NCBI GenBank assembly: GCA_003278685.1
Contig: QCDS01000001.1
Location: 62,001-126,000, forward strand
Direction of reading: 5' to 3'
Origin: Prochlorococcus sp. AG-355-K03
GTDB lineage: Bacteria > Cyanobacteriota > Cyanobacteriia > PCC-6307 > Cyanobiaceae
DNA length: 64,000 bases
Position numbers and translations under genes: made by a program. The notes under the pieces were generated by a model that saw nothing but the letters and a program-made list of their open reading frames with translations, was not told the DNA's origin and did not search any database. Positions 37,645 to 47,463 of this stretch are shown here, one piece after another. Position 1 is the first letter of the stretch. Each line of letters opens with the position of its first letter.

Positions 37645-39008
37645 TGAAATCACAAATAACTATAAAAAAAATTCAAGAGCTTTTAATTAAAGGAGTTCAA
37701 ACCATATTTGTGGATGATGATACATCCAGAAGAATGTGGTGGGCTTCTTTAGAAGTTATTCAAAAAGATTTCCTATCTCAGAATTATAAGCAAGGGGGGA
37801 TTTGGGTTGCTTCGCCTTTGCCAGCTTTTAATGATAAAAAATTTTTAAATCAACTTCATGGATGGCTTTGGTCTCCTGAGGGGTTTCCATACTTTCAAAA
37901 TGAGAATGCCGGTTTTTTACCAGTCAATAATGCAGAAAAGATAAAAAAAGATTTCGATTTAGTTAGTAATTATAAAGTCTTAAATCTTTGTCAGGAAGAC
38001 GGCTATGAACCTTTTTTGATGATAATTACCCCAAATTTTCAATGCGTACTATCAATTGTAGGAGAAAAAGATAAGAAAATTCTATTAATGAAGTGTGATG
38101 AAGAAAGCCTAAAACTTTCAATTGAATTAATGCATGCGAAATTAAATCAAGAAAATTATGAGGAAGGAGTAAAATTTCGTAATGCAATCAATAATTTAGG
38201 TAATCTTAATATTAACAACCAATTTGAAAAATTATTTTGGCCAATATTATCGGCAAAATTAGCAAATAATACACCAAGTCCTAATATACATAATTCTGTG
38301 AAAAATGATGAAAAAAATGTGCAAATAACTGAGGCAAAATTATTACGTGCGATTTCTCATGAAGTAAGAACTCCTTTGGCAACAATAAGAACTTTAATAA
38401 GTTCTACTTTAAAAAAATATAAAATGGATGAATCAATGAGAAATCGTTTAATTCAAATAGATAATGAATGTAATGAACAAATTGATAGGTTTGGTTTAAT
38501 CTTTAATGCAGCAGAATTAGTTAGTAATGAAGTACCATCATTGAATAACTTGGCGAAAATTAATTTAGCCGAAATTTTTAAAAAGCTTACTCCTTTGTGG
38601 AATAAACAATTAAATCGACGTGGTATTACTTTGAAGATTGATATCCCCAAACAACTTCCACAAATTTTGAGTGATTCTGAAAAATTAGAATTAATGTTAA
38701 GAGGATTAATTGATAAAAATACTAGAGGATTAAAAGAAGGTAGTACATTGATTTTAGAATTGAGGCCAGCTGGTCAAAAACTCAAACTTCAACTCAAAGT
38801 ACAAAAATTAGATAACAATCAAAAAGAAATTCAAAAAAAAGATAATGGTTCTGATATTGGTCCTGTTTTAAATTGGAACCCTCAAACTGGAAGTTTACAA
38901 CTTAGTCAAAATGCCACTCAAAAGTTGTTAGCTAGTTTAGGAGGGCATGTCACACAAAGACGTGATACAGGTTTGACAGTATTTTTTCCGATTTCAGATT
39001 CAAAATAA
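37644..39008 (+). CDS. Atypical sensor histidine kinase
   Basis: About 454 residues from ATG 37644. The N-terminal half has no named domain that I can assign and no membrane segments, so it is a cytoplasmic sensor. A HisKA segment is clear at about residue 230: KLLRAISHEVRTPLATIRTL, with the phospho-acceptor histidine. The ATPase half is degenerate: the N-box reads LMLRGLIDKNTRG without the usual N-x-x-x-N, and a D-x-G-x-G G1 box is missing, although the ending LLASLGGHVTQRRDTGLTVF is typical. It may have weak or no kinase activity. Coupled to rodA; no response regulator is adjacent. Confidence 0.85.
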   Translation: MKSQITIKKIQELLIKGVQTIFVDDDTSRRMWWASLEVIQKDFLSQNYKQGGIWVASPLPAFNDKKFLNQLHGWLWSPEGFPYFQNENAGFLPVNNAEKIKKDFDLVSNYKVLNLCQEDGYEPFLMIITPNFQCVLSIVGEKDKKILLMKCDEESLKLSIELMHAKLNQENYEEGVKFRNAINNLGNLNINNQFEKLFWPILSAKLANNTPSPNIHNSVKNDEKNVQITEAKLLRAISHEVRTPLATIRTLISSTLKKYKMDESMRNRLIQIDNECNEQIDRFGLIFNAAELVSNEVPSLNNLAKINLAEIFKKLTPLWNKQLNRRGITLKIDIPKQLPQILSDSEKLELMLRGLIDKNTRGLKEGSTLILELRPAGQKLKLQLKVQKLDNNQKEIQKKDNGSDIGPVLNWNPQTGSLQLSQNATQKLLASLGGHVTQRRDTGLTVFFPISDSK

Positions 39009-39119
39009 AATGAGAATTAAATTATACATTTATTAAATAATGTAGAAAATTTCTTATTAATTTTGAATTTTGCAAAATATGAATGCTAATTTCTTATTAT
39101 AAATAACTCAAAATTTAGG

Positions 39120-39542
39120 ATGACTGAAACTCTAGTTGGTCAATTTCCAAAGCATATAGGAAGTACTGGGGGTTTATTAAACTCCGCAGAAACCGAAGAA
39201 AAATATGCAATTGTATGGACAAGTTCAAAGGAACAAGCATTTGAATTGCCCACAGGTGGAGCGGCTATTATGCATGAAGGTGATAATTTAATGTACTTTG
39301 CAAGAAAAGAACAATGCCTTGCATTAGGGACGCAATTAAGAGCCTTCAAACCAAGAATTGAGGATTTTAAAATCTACCGAATTTTCCCAGGTGGCGATAT
39401 TGAATTTTTACACCCAAAGGATGGTGTTTTCCCTGAAAAAGTAAATGAAGGCAGAGAGAAAGTAGGTCATAATCCTAGAAGAATAGGTGAGAATCCTAAT
39501 CCAGCTGGTTTGAAATTTACAACTAAGAATACTTTTGATTAA
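39120..39542 (+). CDS. psaD: Photosystem I subunit II PsaD
   Basis: 140-residue stromal ridge subunit that docks ferredoxin and stabilises PsaC. Conserved stretches are [60 protein letters not shown] and [20 protein letters not shown]. No signal peptide, as expected. Length is the cyanobacterial norm. A weak hairpin (CTTCTTT...AAAGAAG) directly after the stop may help end the transcript. Transcribed alone between the kinase gene and trpE. Confidence 0.98.
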   Translation: MTETLVGQFPKHIGSTGGLLNSAETEEKYAIVWTSSKEQAFELPTGGAAIMHEGDNLMYFARKEQCLALGTQLRAFKPRIEDFKIYRIFPGGDIEFLHPKDGVFPEKVNEGREKVGHNPRRIGENPNPAGLKFTTKNTFD

Positions 39543-39601
39543 CTTCTTTAAAGTTGATATAAAAGAAGAAAATAATTATAATTTGGGCTGACATTATTAA
39601 T

Positions 39602-41122
39602 ATGATTAGCTCACAGAAAGATAGTTTTTTAGAGTCTTACAAAGAAGGTAAAAATTTTATACCTATAGTTGAAACTTGGCCAGCAGATTTAGAAACGCCA
39701 TTATCGACTTGGTTAAAATTATCTTCAAAAGATTCCCATGGTGTTTTTCTTGAATCTGTCGAAGGTGGGGAGAATTTGGGTAGGTGGAGTATTGTTGCTA
39801 CTAAACCTCTTTGGGAAGCCGTTTGTTATGGAGAAGAAATAGTTAAAACTTGGAACAATGGCAAAATTGAAACTCATAAAGGTGATCCTTTTGATCTTTT
39901 AAGAAGCTGGACAAAGGAATACAAGTCAACCATGCTTGATGACTTACCATCAATTGGACAGTTATATGGCTCTTGGGGTTATGAACTTATAAATCGAATA
40001 GAACCAAGCGTTCCAATAAATGAAATACCAGAAAACAATATCCCCTATGGTTCTTGGATGTTTTTTGATCAGTTAGTTGTTTTTGATCAAATAAAAAGAT
40101 GTATTACTTCAGTGGTTTATGCAGATACAACTTCCTCAAAAGAGTGCTCAATGGAAGAGTTGTATTTAAACTCAATTTCTAAAATTCAGAAAACTAGAAA
40201 TTTAATGAGAGTTCCTTTAAAAGAAAATGAGTTTTTAGATTGGAATGAAAATGAGAATTTGAATTTAGATCTAGAAAGTAATTGGGACAAAAAAGATTTT
40301 GAGGATGCAGTTCTCTCTGCAAAAGAATACATAAGAAAGGGAGACATCTTCCAAATAGTTATAAGTCAGAGATTTCAAACTCAAGTCAAGAATGATCCCT
40401 TTAATTTATATAGAAGTTTGAGGATGGTTAATCCATCTCCATACATGTCATTTTTTGATTTCGGCTCATGGTATCTGATAGGTTCAAGTCCTGAAGTAAT
40501 GGTCAAAGCAGAAAAAAATAAAAATAGTCAGATTGTTGCCAGCTTAAGACCAATAGCTGGCACAAGACCTAGAGGTATTGATAATCAACAAGACTTGGAA
40601 TTAGAAAAGGAATTATTAAAAGATCCAAAAGAGATAGCTGAGCATGTAATGCTAATTGATCTTGGGAGAAATGATCTTGGAAGAGTTTGTGAAATTGGTA
40701 CTGTCAAGGTTAAGGATTTAATGGTTATTGAAAAATATTCACATGTTATGCATATTGTGAGTCAAGTTGAGGGGATCTTAAAAACAAATGCTGATGTATG
40801 GGATTTGCTCAAAGCATCCTTTCCTGCTGGTACAGTAACTGGCGCTCCAAAAATAAGAGCTATGCAATTGATTCAGCATTTTGAAAAAGATGCTAGAGGA
40901 CCTTATGCTGGTGTATACGGATCTGTTGATATTAATGGTGCTTTAAATACAGCAATTACGATAAGAACCATGATAGTTAAACCCTCAGGAGATGGGAAAT
41001 ATGATGTATCAGTGCAAGCAGGAGCTGGAATAGTTGCTGATTCTTTTCCAGAAAATGAATATCAAGAGACGATAAATAAAGCAAAGGGGATACTTAAAGC
41101 ATTAGCCTGTTTGGATAAATAA
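39602..41122 (+). CDS. trpE: Anthranilate synthase component I
   Basis: First committed enzyme of tryptophan synthesis: chorismate plus ammonia from glutamine to anthranilate. 506 residues. The N-terminal regulatory part has [19 protein letters not shown], the tryptophan-binding LLES-type element. Chorismate-binding blocks: [71 protein letters not shown] and [18 protein letters not shown]. trpG is not adjacent. The stop abuts the gshA start with no gap. A TATAAT at about 39576 is a plausible minus-10. Confidence 0.96.
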   Translation: MISSQKDSFLESYKEGKNFIPIVETWPADLETPLSTWLKLSSKDSHGVFLESVEGGENLGRWSIVATKPLWEAVCYGEEIVKTWNNGKIETHKGDPFDLLRSWTKEYKSTMLDDLPSIGQLYGSWGYELINRIEPSVPINEIPENNIPYGSWMFFDQLVVFDQIKRCITSVVYADTTSSKECSMEELYLNSISKIQKTRNLMRVPLKENEFLDWNENENLNLDLESNWDKKDFEDAVLSAKEYIRKGDIFQIVISQRFQTQVKNDPFNLYRSLRMVNPSPYMSFFDFGSWYLIGSSPEVMVKAEKNKNSQIVASLRPIAGTRPRGIDNQQDLELEKELLKDPKEIAEHVMLIDLGRNDLGRVCEIGTVKVKDLMVIEKYSHVMHIVSQVEGILKTNADVWDLLKASFPAGTVTGAPKIRAMQLIQHFEKDARGPYAGVYGSVDINGALNTAITIRTMIVKPSGDGKYDVSVQAGAGIVADSFPENEYQETINKAKGILKALACLDK

Positions 41123-42232
41123 ATGAGTCAAAATAATCTTTATAAGGGTTTTGAGGTGGAACTTTTTACAGGTTCTTTAAATTCTCACATTGGTGTTTCG
41201 GCTGAAATTGAGAAAAAATTTCCTGATTTTGTAAAAGAGCCAGATAGCAGAAACGTTGAATACATAACAACACCTGAAAAAGACTACGATTCTTTATATG
41301 AGAAATTAATAATTCCAAGAAAAAAGTTAAGGAAGTGGCTAAATACTAATAATTTAACAATCATTCCTTCATCCACTCTTTGTTTTAAACACGATAATCA
41401 ATTTCAAAGATCTGATATGGAGAATGTCTATCATCAATTTATTCAAGATAATTATGGAATATCTATTGCAACTTCAAGTGTCCATATAAATATAGGAATT
41501 AATGATTTAGATAAACTTTTTACAGCTATAAGACTTATGAGATCTGAGGCTGCTCTATATCTATCATTAAGTGCTAGTTCACCTTTTTTAAATAATAAAA
41601 TTACGAATAATCACTCTCAGAGATGGATCCAGTTTCCTAAAACACCAAGTAGGGTGCCTTTTTTTGTAAATCATAATTCTTATATCGACTGGATAGAGGA
41701 AAATATATCTAATAAAAACATGCAAAATATTAGGCATTTTTGGTCGTCAATCCGACCAAATGGTCCCCAAAGACCTTTAATCCTTGATCGTTTGGAATTA
41801 AGAATTTGTGATTTTGTTCACGATATTAATTTGCTTTTAGGGATAACTGCCATGATAGAACTAAGGATTTTAAATCTTTTTGAAAATATAAATACTTTAG
41901 ATCCTATGAATGCTAGTACTTTTTCTATGGATGAGTTGTCAGAAATATGTGATCAAAATGAAATTAATGCTGCTAAAGATAGTCTTAATGCAGAGTTAAT
42001 TCACTGGCAAGATGGTAAAAGAGTTATTTGTAGAGAATGGATTCAAAACTTATTATCAGATTTATCATCCACAGCAGAAAATTTTGGTATGAAACATCTT
42101 TTAGATCCTATTTTTAAAGTGCTTGAAGAGGGTAATCAATCTATGAAATGGATAAATCAATATGAAAAAGGTCTTTCTATTGAACAGATAATGAAAATTT
42201 CTATCGAAGATATGATTAGGAGTGAGGCCTAG
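41123..42232 (+). CDS. gshA: Glutamate-cysteine ligase, cyanobacterial type
   Basis: Joins glutamate and cysteine in the first step of glutathione synthesis. 369 residues. It belongs to the separate cyanobacterial family. Features are YKGFEVELFTGSL at the N-terminus, SRNVEYITTPEKDYD, SSVHINIGINDLDKL (metal and substrate region), RLMRSEAALYLSLSASSPFL, IRPNGPQRPLILDRLELRIC and DFVHDINLLLGIT. It follows trpE immediately, with no spacer, so the two are likely read from one transcript although the pathways differ. Confidence 0.93.
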   Translation: MSQNNLYKGFEVELFTGSLNSHIGVSAEIEKKFPDFVKEPDSRNVEYITTPEKDYDSLYEKLIIPRKKLRKWLNTNNLTIIPSSTLCFKHDNQFQRSDMENVYHQFIQDNYGISIATSSVHINIGINDLDKLFTAIRLMRSEAALYLSLSASSPFLNNKITNNHSQRWIQFPKTPSRVPFFVNHNSYIDWIEENISNKNMQNIRHFWSSIRPNGPQRPLILDRLELRICDFVHDINLLLGITAMIELRILNLFENINTLDPMNASTFSMDELSEICDQNEINAAKDSLNAELIHWQDGKRVICREWIQNLLSDLSSTAENFGMKHLLDPIFKVLEEGNQSMKWINQYEKGLSIEQIMKISIEDMIRSEA

Positions 42233-42294
42233 AATGTTTGATTATTCAAATAAACATTTGATCTGAACATTTTCACTTGTGACATAATGGTTGT

Positions 42295-45264
42295 ATGGAA
42301 TCTTTTCGACAGATAAAAAATAATAACGTGGATCTGATAAGTAACAATGATCCACTTGATAAAAATCGTCTTTTAATTGAAGATCTCTGGGAATCTGTGC
42401 TTAGAGAAGAATGCCCAGATGATCAAGCAGAGAGATTGATACAGCTTAAAGAATTAAGTTATTCAAAACAAATTGATGGTGATAGTTCAAAAACTTTAAA
42501 AAATGAAATAGTTGATATTGTAAATTCTATGGATTTAGCAGAATCGATAGCTGCAGCAAGGGCGTTTTCATTATATTTTCAACTCGTGAATATTTTGGAA
42601 CAAAGAGTTGAAGAAGATAGATATATTCAAAGCTTTACCAATAAGGATGTTCAAAAATCGCCCGATAATCTTGATCCTTTTGCCCCAGCATTGGCTAGGC
42701 AAAATGCTCCAGTAACTTTTAGAGAATTATTTTACAGATTAAGAAAATTAAATGTACCACCAGGAAAATTAGAGGAGTTATTACAGGAAATGGATATTCG
42801 TTTAGTTTTTACTGCACATCCGACGGAGATAGTAAGACATACGATTAGACATAAGCAAACAAGAGTAGCAAATTTGTTAAAAAAAATACAGATTGAGCAA
42901 TTTCTAACAAAAGAAGAAAAAATTTCTCTAAAAACCCAATTAAAAGAGGAAGTAAGACTTTGGTGGAGAACAGATGAATTGCATCAATTTAAACCTTCAG
43001 TTTTAGATGAAGTTGATTATGCCTTGCATTATTTTCAGCAAGTTTTATTTAATGCGATGCCTCAATTGAGGGGCAGGATCACTGAAGCACTTACCGAAAA
43101 TTATCCAGATGTTCAGTTGCCCTCAGAATCTTTTTGTAACTTCGGTTCTTGGGTAGGCTCTGATAGGGACGGTAATCCATCGGTCACTCCAGAGATAACA
43201 TGGAGAACCGCTTGCTACCAAAGGCAGTTGATGCTCGAAAGATATATTATTGCAACATCTAATCTTAGAGATCAATTAAGTGTGTCGATGCAATGGAGTC
43301 AAGTCAGTTCCTCCTTATTAGAGTCACTCGAAACTGACAGAGTTAAGTTTCCAGAAATATATGAAGCTAGAGCTACAAGGTATAGATCAGAACCTTACAG
43401 ATTAAAATTAAGTTATATTTTAGAGAAATTAAGGTTAACACAAGAAAGAAATAATTTATTAGCTGATAGTGGTTGGAAATTTGACTTGGAGGGAGAAACT
43501 GATAACAAAAATCTAGATAAAGTTGAAAACTTATATTACAAGTCAGTAAACGAATTTACTTATGATCTAGAACTAATTAAAAATAGTTTAATTAGTACAG
43601 ATTTAACTTGTGAGTCTGTAAACACCTTACTTACTCAGGTTCATATTTTTGGATTTTCTTTAGCAAGTTTAGATATTCGTCAAGAGAGTACAAGGCATAG
43701 TGATGCTATACAAGAGCTTACAAATTATCTTGATTTATCTGTTCAATATGACCAAATGTCTGAGGAAGAGAAAATTAAATGGCTTATAGACGAATTAAAT
43801 ACAAAAAGACCTTTAATTCCATCTGACGTGAACTGGACAAAAACTACAGAAGAAACCTTTTCAGTTTTTAAAATGGTTAAGAGACTTCAGCAAGAATTTG
43901 GAAGTCGCATTTGTCATTCATATGTAATTTCTATGAGTCATAGTGCATCTGATTTGCTTGAAGTTCTCTTACTGGCAAAAGAAATGGGACTTCTTGATCA
44001 AAATTCACAAAAGTCAAAATTATTAGTTGTTCCTCTTTTTGAAACTGTGGAAGACCTTAAAAGAGCACCAGAAGTAATGGAAAAGTTATTTAAATTAGAT
44101 TTCTATAGATCATTATTGCCAAAAGTAGGAGAATCTTTTAAACCTCTGCAAGAATTAATGCTTGGATATTCTGATAGCAATAAAGATTCAGGGTTTGTTT
44201 CTAGTAATTGGGAAATTCATAGAGCCCAAATAGCTCTTCAAAATCTCTCAAGCAGAAATAATATATTGCTGAGACTATTTCATGGAAGAGGTGGTTCTGT
44301 AGGGAGAGGAGGAGGACCAGCCTATCAGGCAATATTGGCTCAACCAAGCGGCACTTTAAAAGGGCGAATAAAAATAACAGAACAAGGGGAAGTTTTAGCT
44401 TCTAAATATAGTCTTCCCGAACTGGCTTTGTACAATCTTGAGACTGTAACTACAGCGGTAATTCAAAATAGTTTGGTAAATAATAGACTTGACGCTACTC
44501 CAGAATGGAATCAATTAATGTCAAGGCTGGCAGAAACATCAAGGTCTCATTACAGAAAATTAGTGCACGAGAATCCTGATTTGTTAAATTTCTTTCAAGA
44601 GGTCACTCCAATAGAAGAAATAAGTAAATTGCAGATATCTAGTAGGCCTGCTAGAAGAAAAAAAGGTGCAAAAGATTTGTCAAGTTTAAGAGCTATTCCA
44701 TGGGTATTTGGTTGGACACAAAGTAGATTTCTTTTGCCAAGTTGGTTTGGAGTAGGCACTGCATTGTCATCTGAATTAAATTCAGATCCACAACAAATTG
44801 AATTATTAAGAGTTCTGCATCAAAGATGGCCATTTTTTAGGATGCTTATATCTAAGGTGGAAATGACATTGTCGAAGGTGGATCTGGAAGTTGCTAGATA
44901 TTATGTTGACACTCTTGGCAGTAAAGAAAATAAAGATTCTTTTGATAATATTTTTGAGGTAATTTCGCAAGAATATAATCTTACAAAATCTTTAATTCTT
45001 GAAATTACCGGTAAAAATAAGCTACTAGAATCTGATAGAGACTTGAAATTATCAGTGAGCTTGAGAAATAAGACAATTATTCCATTAGGGTTTTTGCAGG
45101 TTTCACTTCTTAGAAGATTAAGAGACCAGACAAGACAACCTCCAATAAGCGAGTTCATTATAGATAAAGATGAATCTAGAAGAGCTTACAGCAGAAGTGA
45201 ACTATTGAGGGGAGCACTTTTAACTATTAATGGAATAGCAGCTGGCATGAGAAATACAGGTTGA
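42295..45264 (+). CDS. ppc: Phosphoenolpyruvate carboxylase
   Basis: Fixes bicarbonate onto PEP to make oxaloacetate, refilling the TCA branch that feeds 2-oxoglutarate to nitrogen assimilation. 989 residues, as usual in cyanobacteria. Catalytic blocks: [17 protein letters not shown] (catalytic histidine), [73 protein letters not shown] and the C-terminal AAGMRNTG. No N-terminal phosphorylation motif of the plant type is seen. A GNAT-like gene starts 3 bases later. Confidence 0.98.
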   Translation: MESFRQIKNNNVDLISNNDPLDKNRLLIEDLWESVLREECPDDQAERLIQLKELSYSKQIDGDSSKTLKNEIVDIVNSMDLAESIAAARAFSLYFQLVNILEQRVEEDRYIQSFTNKDVQKSPDNLDPFAPALARQNAPVTFRELFYRLRKLNVPPGKLEELLQEMDIRLVFTAHPTEIVRHTIRHKQTRVANLLKKIQIEQFLTKEEKISLKTQLKEEVRLWWRTDELHQFKPSVLDEVDYALHYFQQVLFNAMPQLRGRITEALTENYPDVQLPSESFCNFGSWVGSDRDGNPSVTPEITWRTACYQRQLMLERYIIATSNLRDQLSVSMQWSQVSSSLLESLETDRVKFPEIYEARATRYRSEPYRLKLSYILEKLRLTQERNNLLADSGWKFDLEGETDNKNLDKVENLYYKSVNEFTYDLELIKNSLISTDLTCESVNTLLTQVHIFGFSLASLDIRQESTRHSDAIQELTNYLDLSVQYDQMSEEEKIKWLIDELNTKRPLIPSDVNWTKTTEETFSVFKMVKRLQQEFGSRICHSYVISMSHSASDLLEVLLLAKEMGLLDQNSQKSKLLVVPLFETVEDLKRAPEVMEKLFKLDFYRSLLPKVGESFKPLQELMLGYSDSNKDSGFVSSNWEIHRAQIALQNLSSRNNILLRLFHGRGGSVGRGGGPAYQAILAQPSGTLKGRIKITEQGEVLASKYSLPELALYNLETVTTAVIQNSLVNNRLDATPEWNQLMSRLAETSRSHYRKLVHENPDLLNFFQEVTPIEEISKLQISSRPARRKKGAKDLSSLRAIPWVFGWTQSRFLLPSWFGVGTALSSELNSDPQQIELLRVLHQRWPFFRMLISKVEMTLSKVDLEVARYYVDTLGSKENKDSFDNIFEVISQEYNLTKSLILEITGKNKLLESDRDLKLSVSLRNKTIIPLGFLQVSLLRRLRDQTRQPPISEFIIDKDESRRAYSRSELLRGALLTINGIAAGMRNTG

Positions 45265-45267
45265 TAA

Positions 45268-45714
45268 TTGCAATATTTTTCTAAAAAAAAACTTGTTCTT
45301 CCAGAAGGTTATTTTGTTAACTCTTCTCAAATCCCATTAGCTAAAGAAGTTAACAAACTTTTAGCGAATTGTGGTTGTGACACATTTCCAATAAAGCCTC
45401 TTTCTGAGGCTATTCAGAAAAGTAATTTCTTTTTCACCATACAGAGTGAATTAAAAAATAACTTATATGGCTTTGTAAGGGTTACGTCCGACAGAGGATT
45501 GAATGCTAACTTATGGAATTTAAGTGCATTGCCAGGGAATAATCAGCAACTTTATTATTCAATATTGCTTCAATTAACTCTTGAGAAAATAAATAGAGAA
45601 ATGCCTGGATGTAGTATTTCTGTACAGGCTCCAGTATCTTCGTTTATAAGTTTAGAGGAAAATGGATTCATACTAGATCCAAATGGAATAAGAGTAATGG
45701 GATATAAACTTTAA
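45268..45714 (+). CDS. GNAT-like N-acetyltransferase domain protein
   Basis: 148 residues from TTG 45268. It has the general shape of cyanobacterial GNAT-fold proteins: a helical start (LAKEVNKLLANCGCDTFPIK), a central beta region (NLYGFVRVTSDRGLNANLWN) and a late ISLEENGFILDPNGIRVMGY that resembles the final strand pair. The acetyl-CoA loop (Q/R-x-x-G-x-G/A) is not clear; LPGNNQQLYYSILLQLTLEK stands in that place. So the fold is likely but activity uncertain. It is 3 bases after ppc and ends 11 bases before the convergent tRNA-Arg gene. Confidence 0.72.
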   Translation: MQYFSKKKLVLPEGYFVNSSQIPLAKEVNKLLANCGCDTFPIKPLSEAIQKSNFFFTIQSELKNNLYGFVRVTSDRGLNANLWNLSALPGNNQQLYYSILLQLTLEKINREMPGCSISVQAPVSSFISLEENGFILDPNGIRVMGYKL

Positions 45715-45725
45715 AAATCATCTTA

Positions 45726-45799
45726 CGAGCATGGAGGGATTCGAACCCCCGACTCTCAGAACCGGAATCTGATGCTCTATCCAACTGAGCTACATGCCC
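45726..45799 (-). tRNA. tRNA-Arg (anticodon CCG)
   Basis: 74 bases on the minus strand. The acceptor GGGCATG pairs with CATGCTC with one G-U pair and a G discriminator; the D arm is AGCTCAGTTGGATAGAGC; the anticodon stem CAGAT/GTCTG-type encloses loop TTCCGGT, giving CCG for CGG codons; the T arm is GGGGGTTCGAATCCCTC. No encoded CCA. The plus-strand ORF starting at 45772 crosses this tRNA, so recF must begin downstream of it. Confidence 0.96.
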
Positions 45800-45876
45800 T
45801 TTATTTTTTCAATTTCTTTAAAGAAAATCTAAATATTTCAAATTTAGCTAATTTAATTAATGAATGCACAAAAAAA

Positions 45877-46968
45877 ATTTTTTTAAATAAATTAAAAATT
45901 AAAAATTTTCGGAACCATAAAAGTTTTGAAATTGATTTAAAAGAGCAAAGAGCAATTGTTCTTGGTTGCAATGGTATTGGCAAGTCAAATTTACTTGAAT
46001 CGGTTGAATTTTTAAGCCAATTAAAATCTAATAGAGCACTAAGCGATAAAGATTTAATAGAGAACGACAGTGATATGGCTGTAGTTATAGGACAGATAAA
46101 TTTTAAAGACGATTTAAAGTTAAATTTATTCCGAAAAGGGCCTAAAAGAATTTATGTCAATGAATCAATCTTGAAAAAACAGAGTGAAATAAAAAATTAT
46201 ATTCGGAGTGTATGTTTCTGTTCTAATGATATAGATATTGTTAGAAGTGAACCTAGTTATCGAAGAACATGGATTGATAAAGTCGTATCTCAGCTTGAAC
46301 CTGTATATTTAGATCTGATAAGTAGATTTAATAGGCTTTTAAAACAAAGAAGTCATTTTTGGCGTTCGGAAAGTTTCTTAAAAACCCAATCCACAGATAT
46401 TTTTGAAAGCTTTGATATTCAAATGTCAATAATAAGTACAAGAATTTTTAGGCGCAGAAGAAGGGCTTTATTAAAAATAAAACCATATGTTGAATATTGG
46501 CATAATCATTTAAGTAAATCTCAAGAGCAAATAGACATAAATTATCTATCGGGGATACAAAATATAAGTCCAGAAGAAGAAGAAGAAGAAGTTATTAGCA
46601 AAAAAATAGCAGAACAACTCTTAAATCAGCGTTCAATAGAAGCATTGACAGGTAAATGTAATTTTGGACCTCATCGTGATGATGTTGAGTTTCTAATAAA
46701 TAATATTTCAGTTAGAAAATATGGTTCCTCAGGACAGCAAAGGACTTTTATCTTGGCTTTAAAGATGGCTGAACTCGATTTATTAACTAAAACATTAAAT
46801 GTTCCTCCAATACTTATATTGGATGATGTCTTGGCGGAATTAGATTTAACCAGACAAAATTTGTTATTAAATTCTGTTGGTAAAGATAGTCAATGTTTTA
46901 TAAGTGCGACACATTTAGATAAATTTAATCAGTCTTTCTTAGGATCGTCACAAATGATTCACTTATAA
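45877..46968 (+). CDS. recF: DNA replication and repair protein RecF
   Basis: SMC-like ATPase that loads RecA at gaps. Conserved parts: FLNKLKIKNFRNHKSFEID at the N-terminus, Walker A LGCNGIGKSNLLES, CFCSNDIDIVRSEPSYRRTW, CNFGPHRDDVEF, the signature YGSSGQQRTFILALKMAEL and Walker B ILILDDVLAELDLTRQN. About 363 residues. No ATG, GTG or TTG exists in frame between the opposite-strand tRNA and the domain. Either ATT at 45877 is the start (giving MFLNKL..., like other RecF proteins), or the A8 run at 45870-45877 is one base too long and an ATG at 45864 is the true start. A (GAA)6 repeat at 46573-46590 encodes six glutamates. Confidence 0.85.
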   Translation: MFLNKLKIKNFRNHKSFEIDLKEQRAIVLGCNGIGKSNLLESVEFLSQLKSNRALSDKDLIENDSDMAVVIGQINFKDDLKLNLFRKGPKRIYVNESILKKQSEIKNYIRSVCFCSNDIDIVRSEPSYRRTWIDKVVSQLEPVYLDLISRFNRLLKQRSHFWRSESFLKTQSTDIFESFDIQMSIISTRIFRRRRRALLKIKPYVEYWHNHLSKSQEQIDINYLSGIQNISPEEEEEEVISKKIAEQLLNQRSIEALTGKCNFGPHRDDVEFLINNISVRKYGSSGQQRTFILALKMAELDLLTKTLNVPPILILDDVLAELDLTRQNLLLNSVGKDSQCFISATHLDKFNQSFLGSSQMIHL

Positions 46969-47020
46969 TTTTTAAAAGTGGTGATTTTTAGCTAATCTTA
47001 ATTTCATATAAATTTCTTAA

Positions 47021-47455
47021 ATGGAAATCTACAAAAAAAGTCAAATTTTAAGTTCGTTAAGTGATGAGAAGAAATTAAGTCATCAAAGTAAACACCTTTT
47101 ATTAGAACTTTATAAATGCGATCGCGAAAAATTAAATGACGAATCCTTTTTGCGCTGTATTTTAAATAGAGCTGCTAAATTGGCAAATGCAACAGTTCTT
47201 AATTTGATAAGTAATAAATTTGAGCCGCAAGGGGTTACGGCAATTGCACTACTGGCTGAATCTCATATTTCAATACATACTTGGCCAGAATCTAATTATT
47301 CTGCAGTCGATATTTTTACATGTGGTCAAAATATGATGCCTGAAGTCGCTAGTCAATATTTAATTGAATCTTTGATGGCAAAAGAACATTCTTTGCGCGT
47401 CATTGAGCGAAATCCTCCTCAAGCAGTTCCAAAACAGATCAGGACGGTTGTTTAA
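47021..47455 (+). CDS. speD: S-adenosylmethionine decarboxylase proenzyme
   Basis: Provides decarboxylated SAM for spermidine synthesis. The 144-residue proenzyme cleaves itself at the Glu-Ser bond in LLAESHISIHTWPE (about residues 77-90), converting the serine to the pyruvoyl cofactor. The catalytic cysteine is in DIFTCGQNMMPE. Class 1 bacterial type by length. The N-terminal 25 residues form an extension of low conservation. It starts 52 bases after recF and is convergent with larE across 8 bases. Confidence 0.95.
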   Translation: MEIYKKSQILSSLSDEKKLSHQSKHLLLELYKCDREKLNDESFLRCILNRAAKLANATVLNLISNKFEPQGVTAIALLAESHISIHTWPESNYSAVDIFTCGQNMMPEVASQYLIESLMAKEHSLRVIERNPPQAVPKQIRTVV

Positions 47456-47463
47456 ATTCAATA

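Noticed and set aside
45772..45876. recF starting at the ATG at 45772
   Set aside because: That ATG lies inside the antisense of tRNA-Arg(CCG), and the first 35 codons bear no likeness to RecF.
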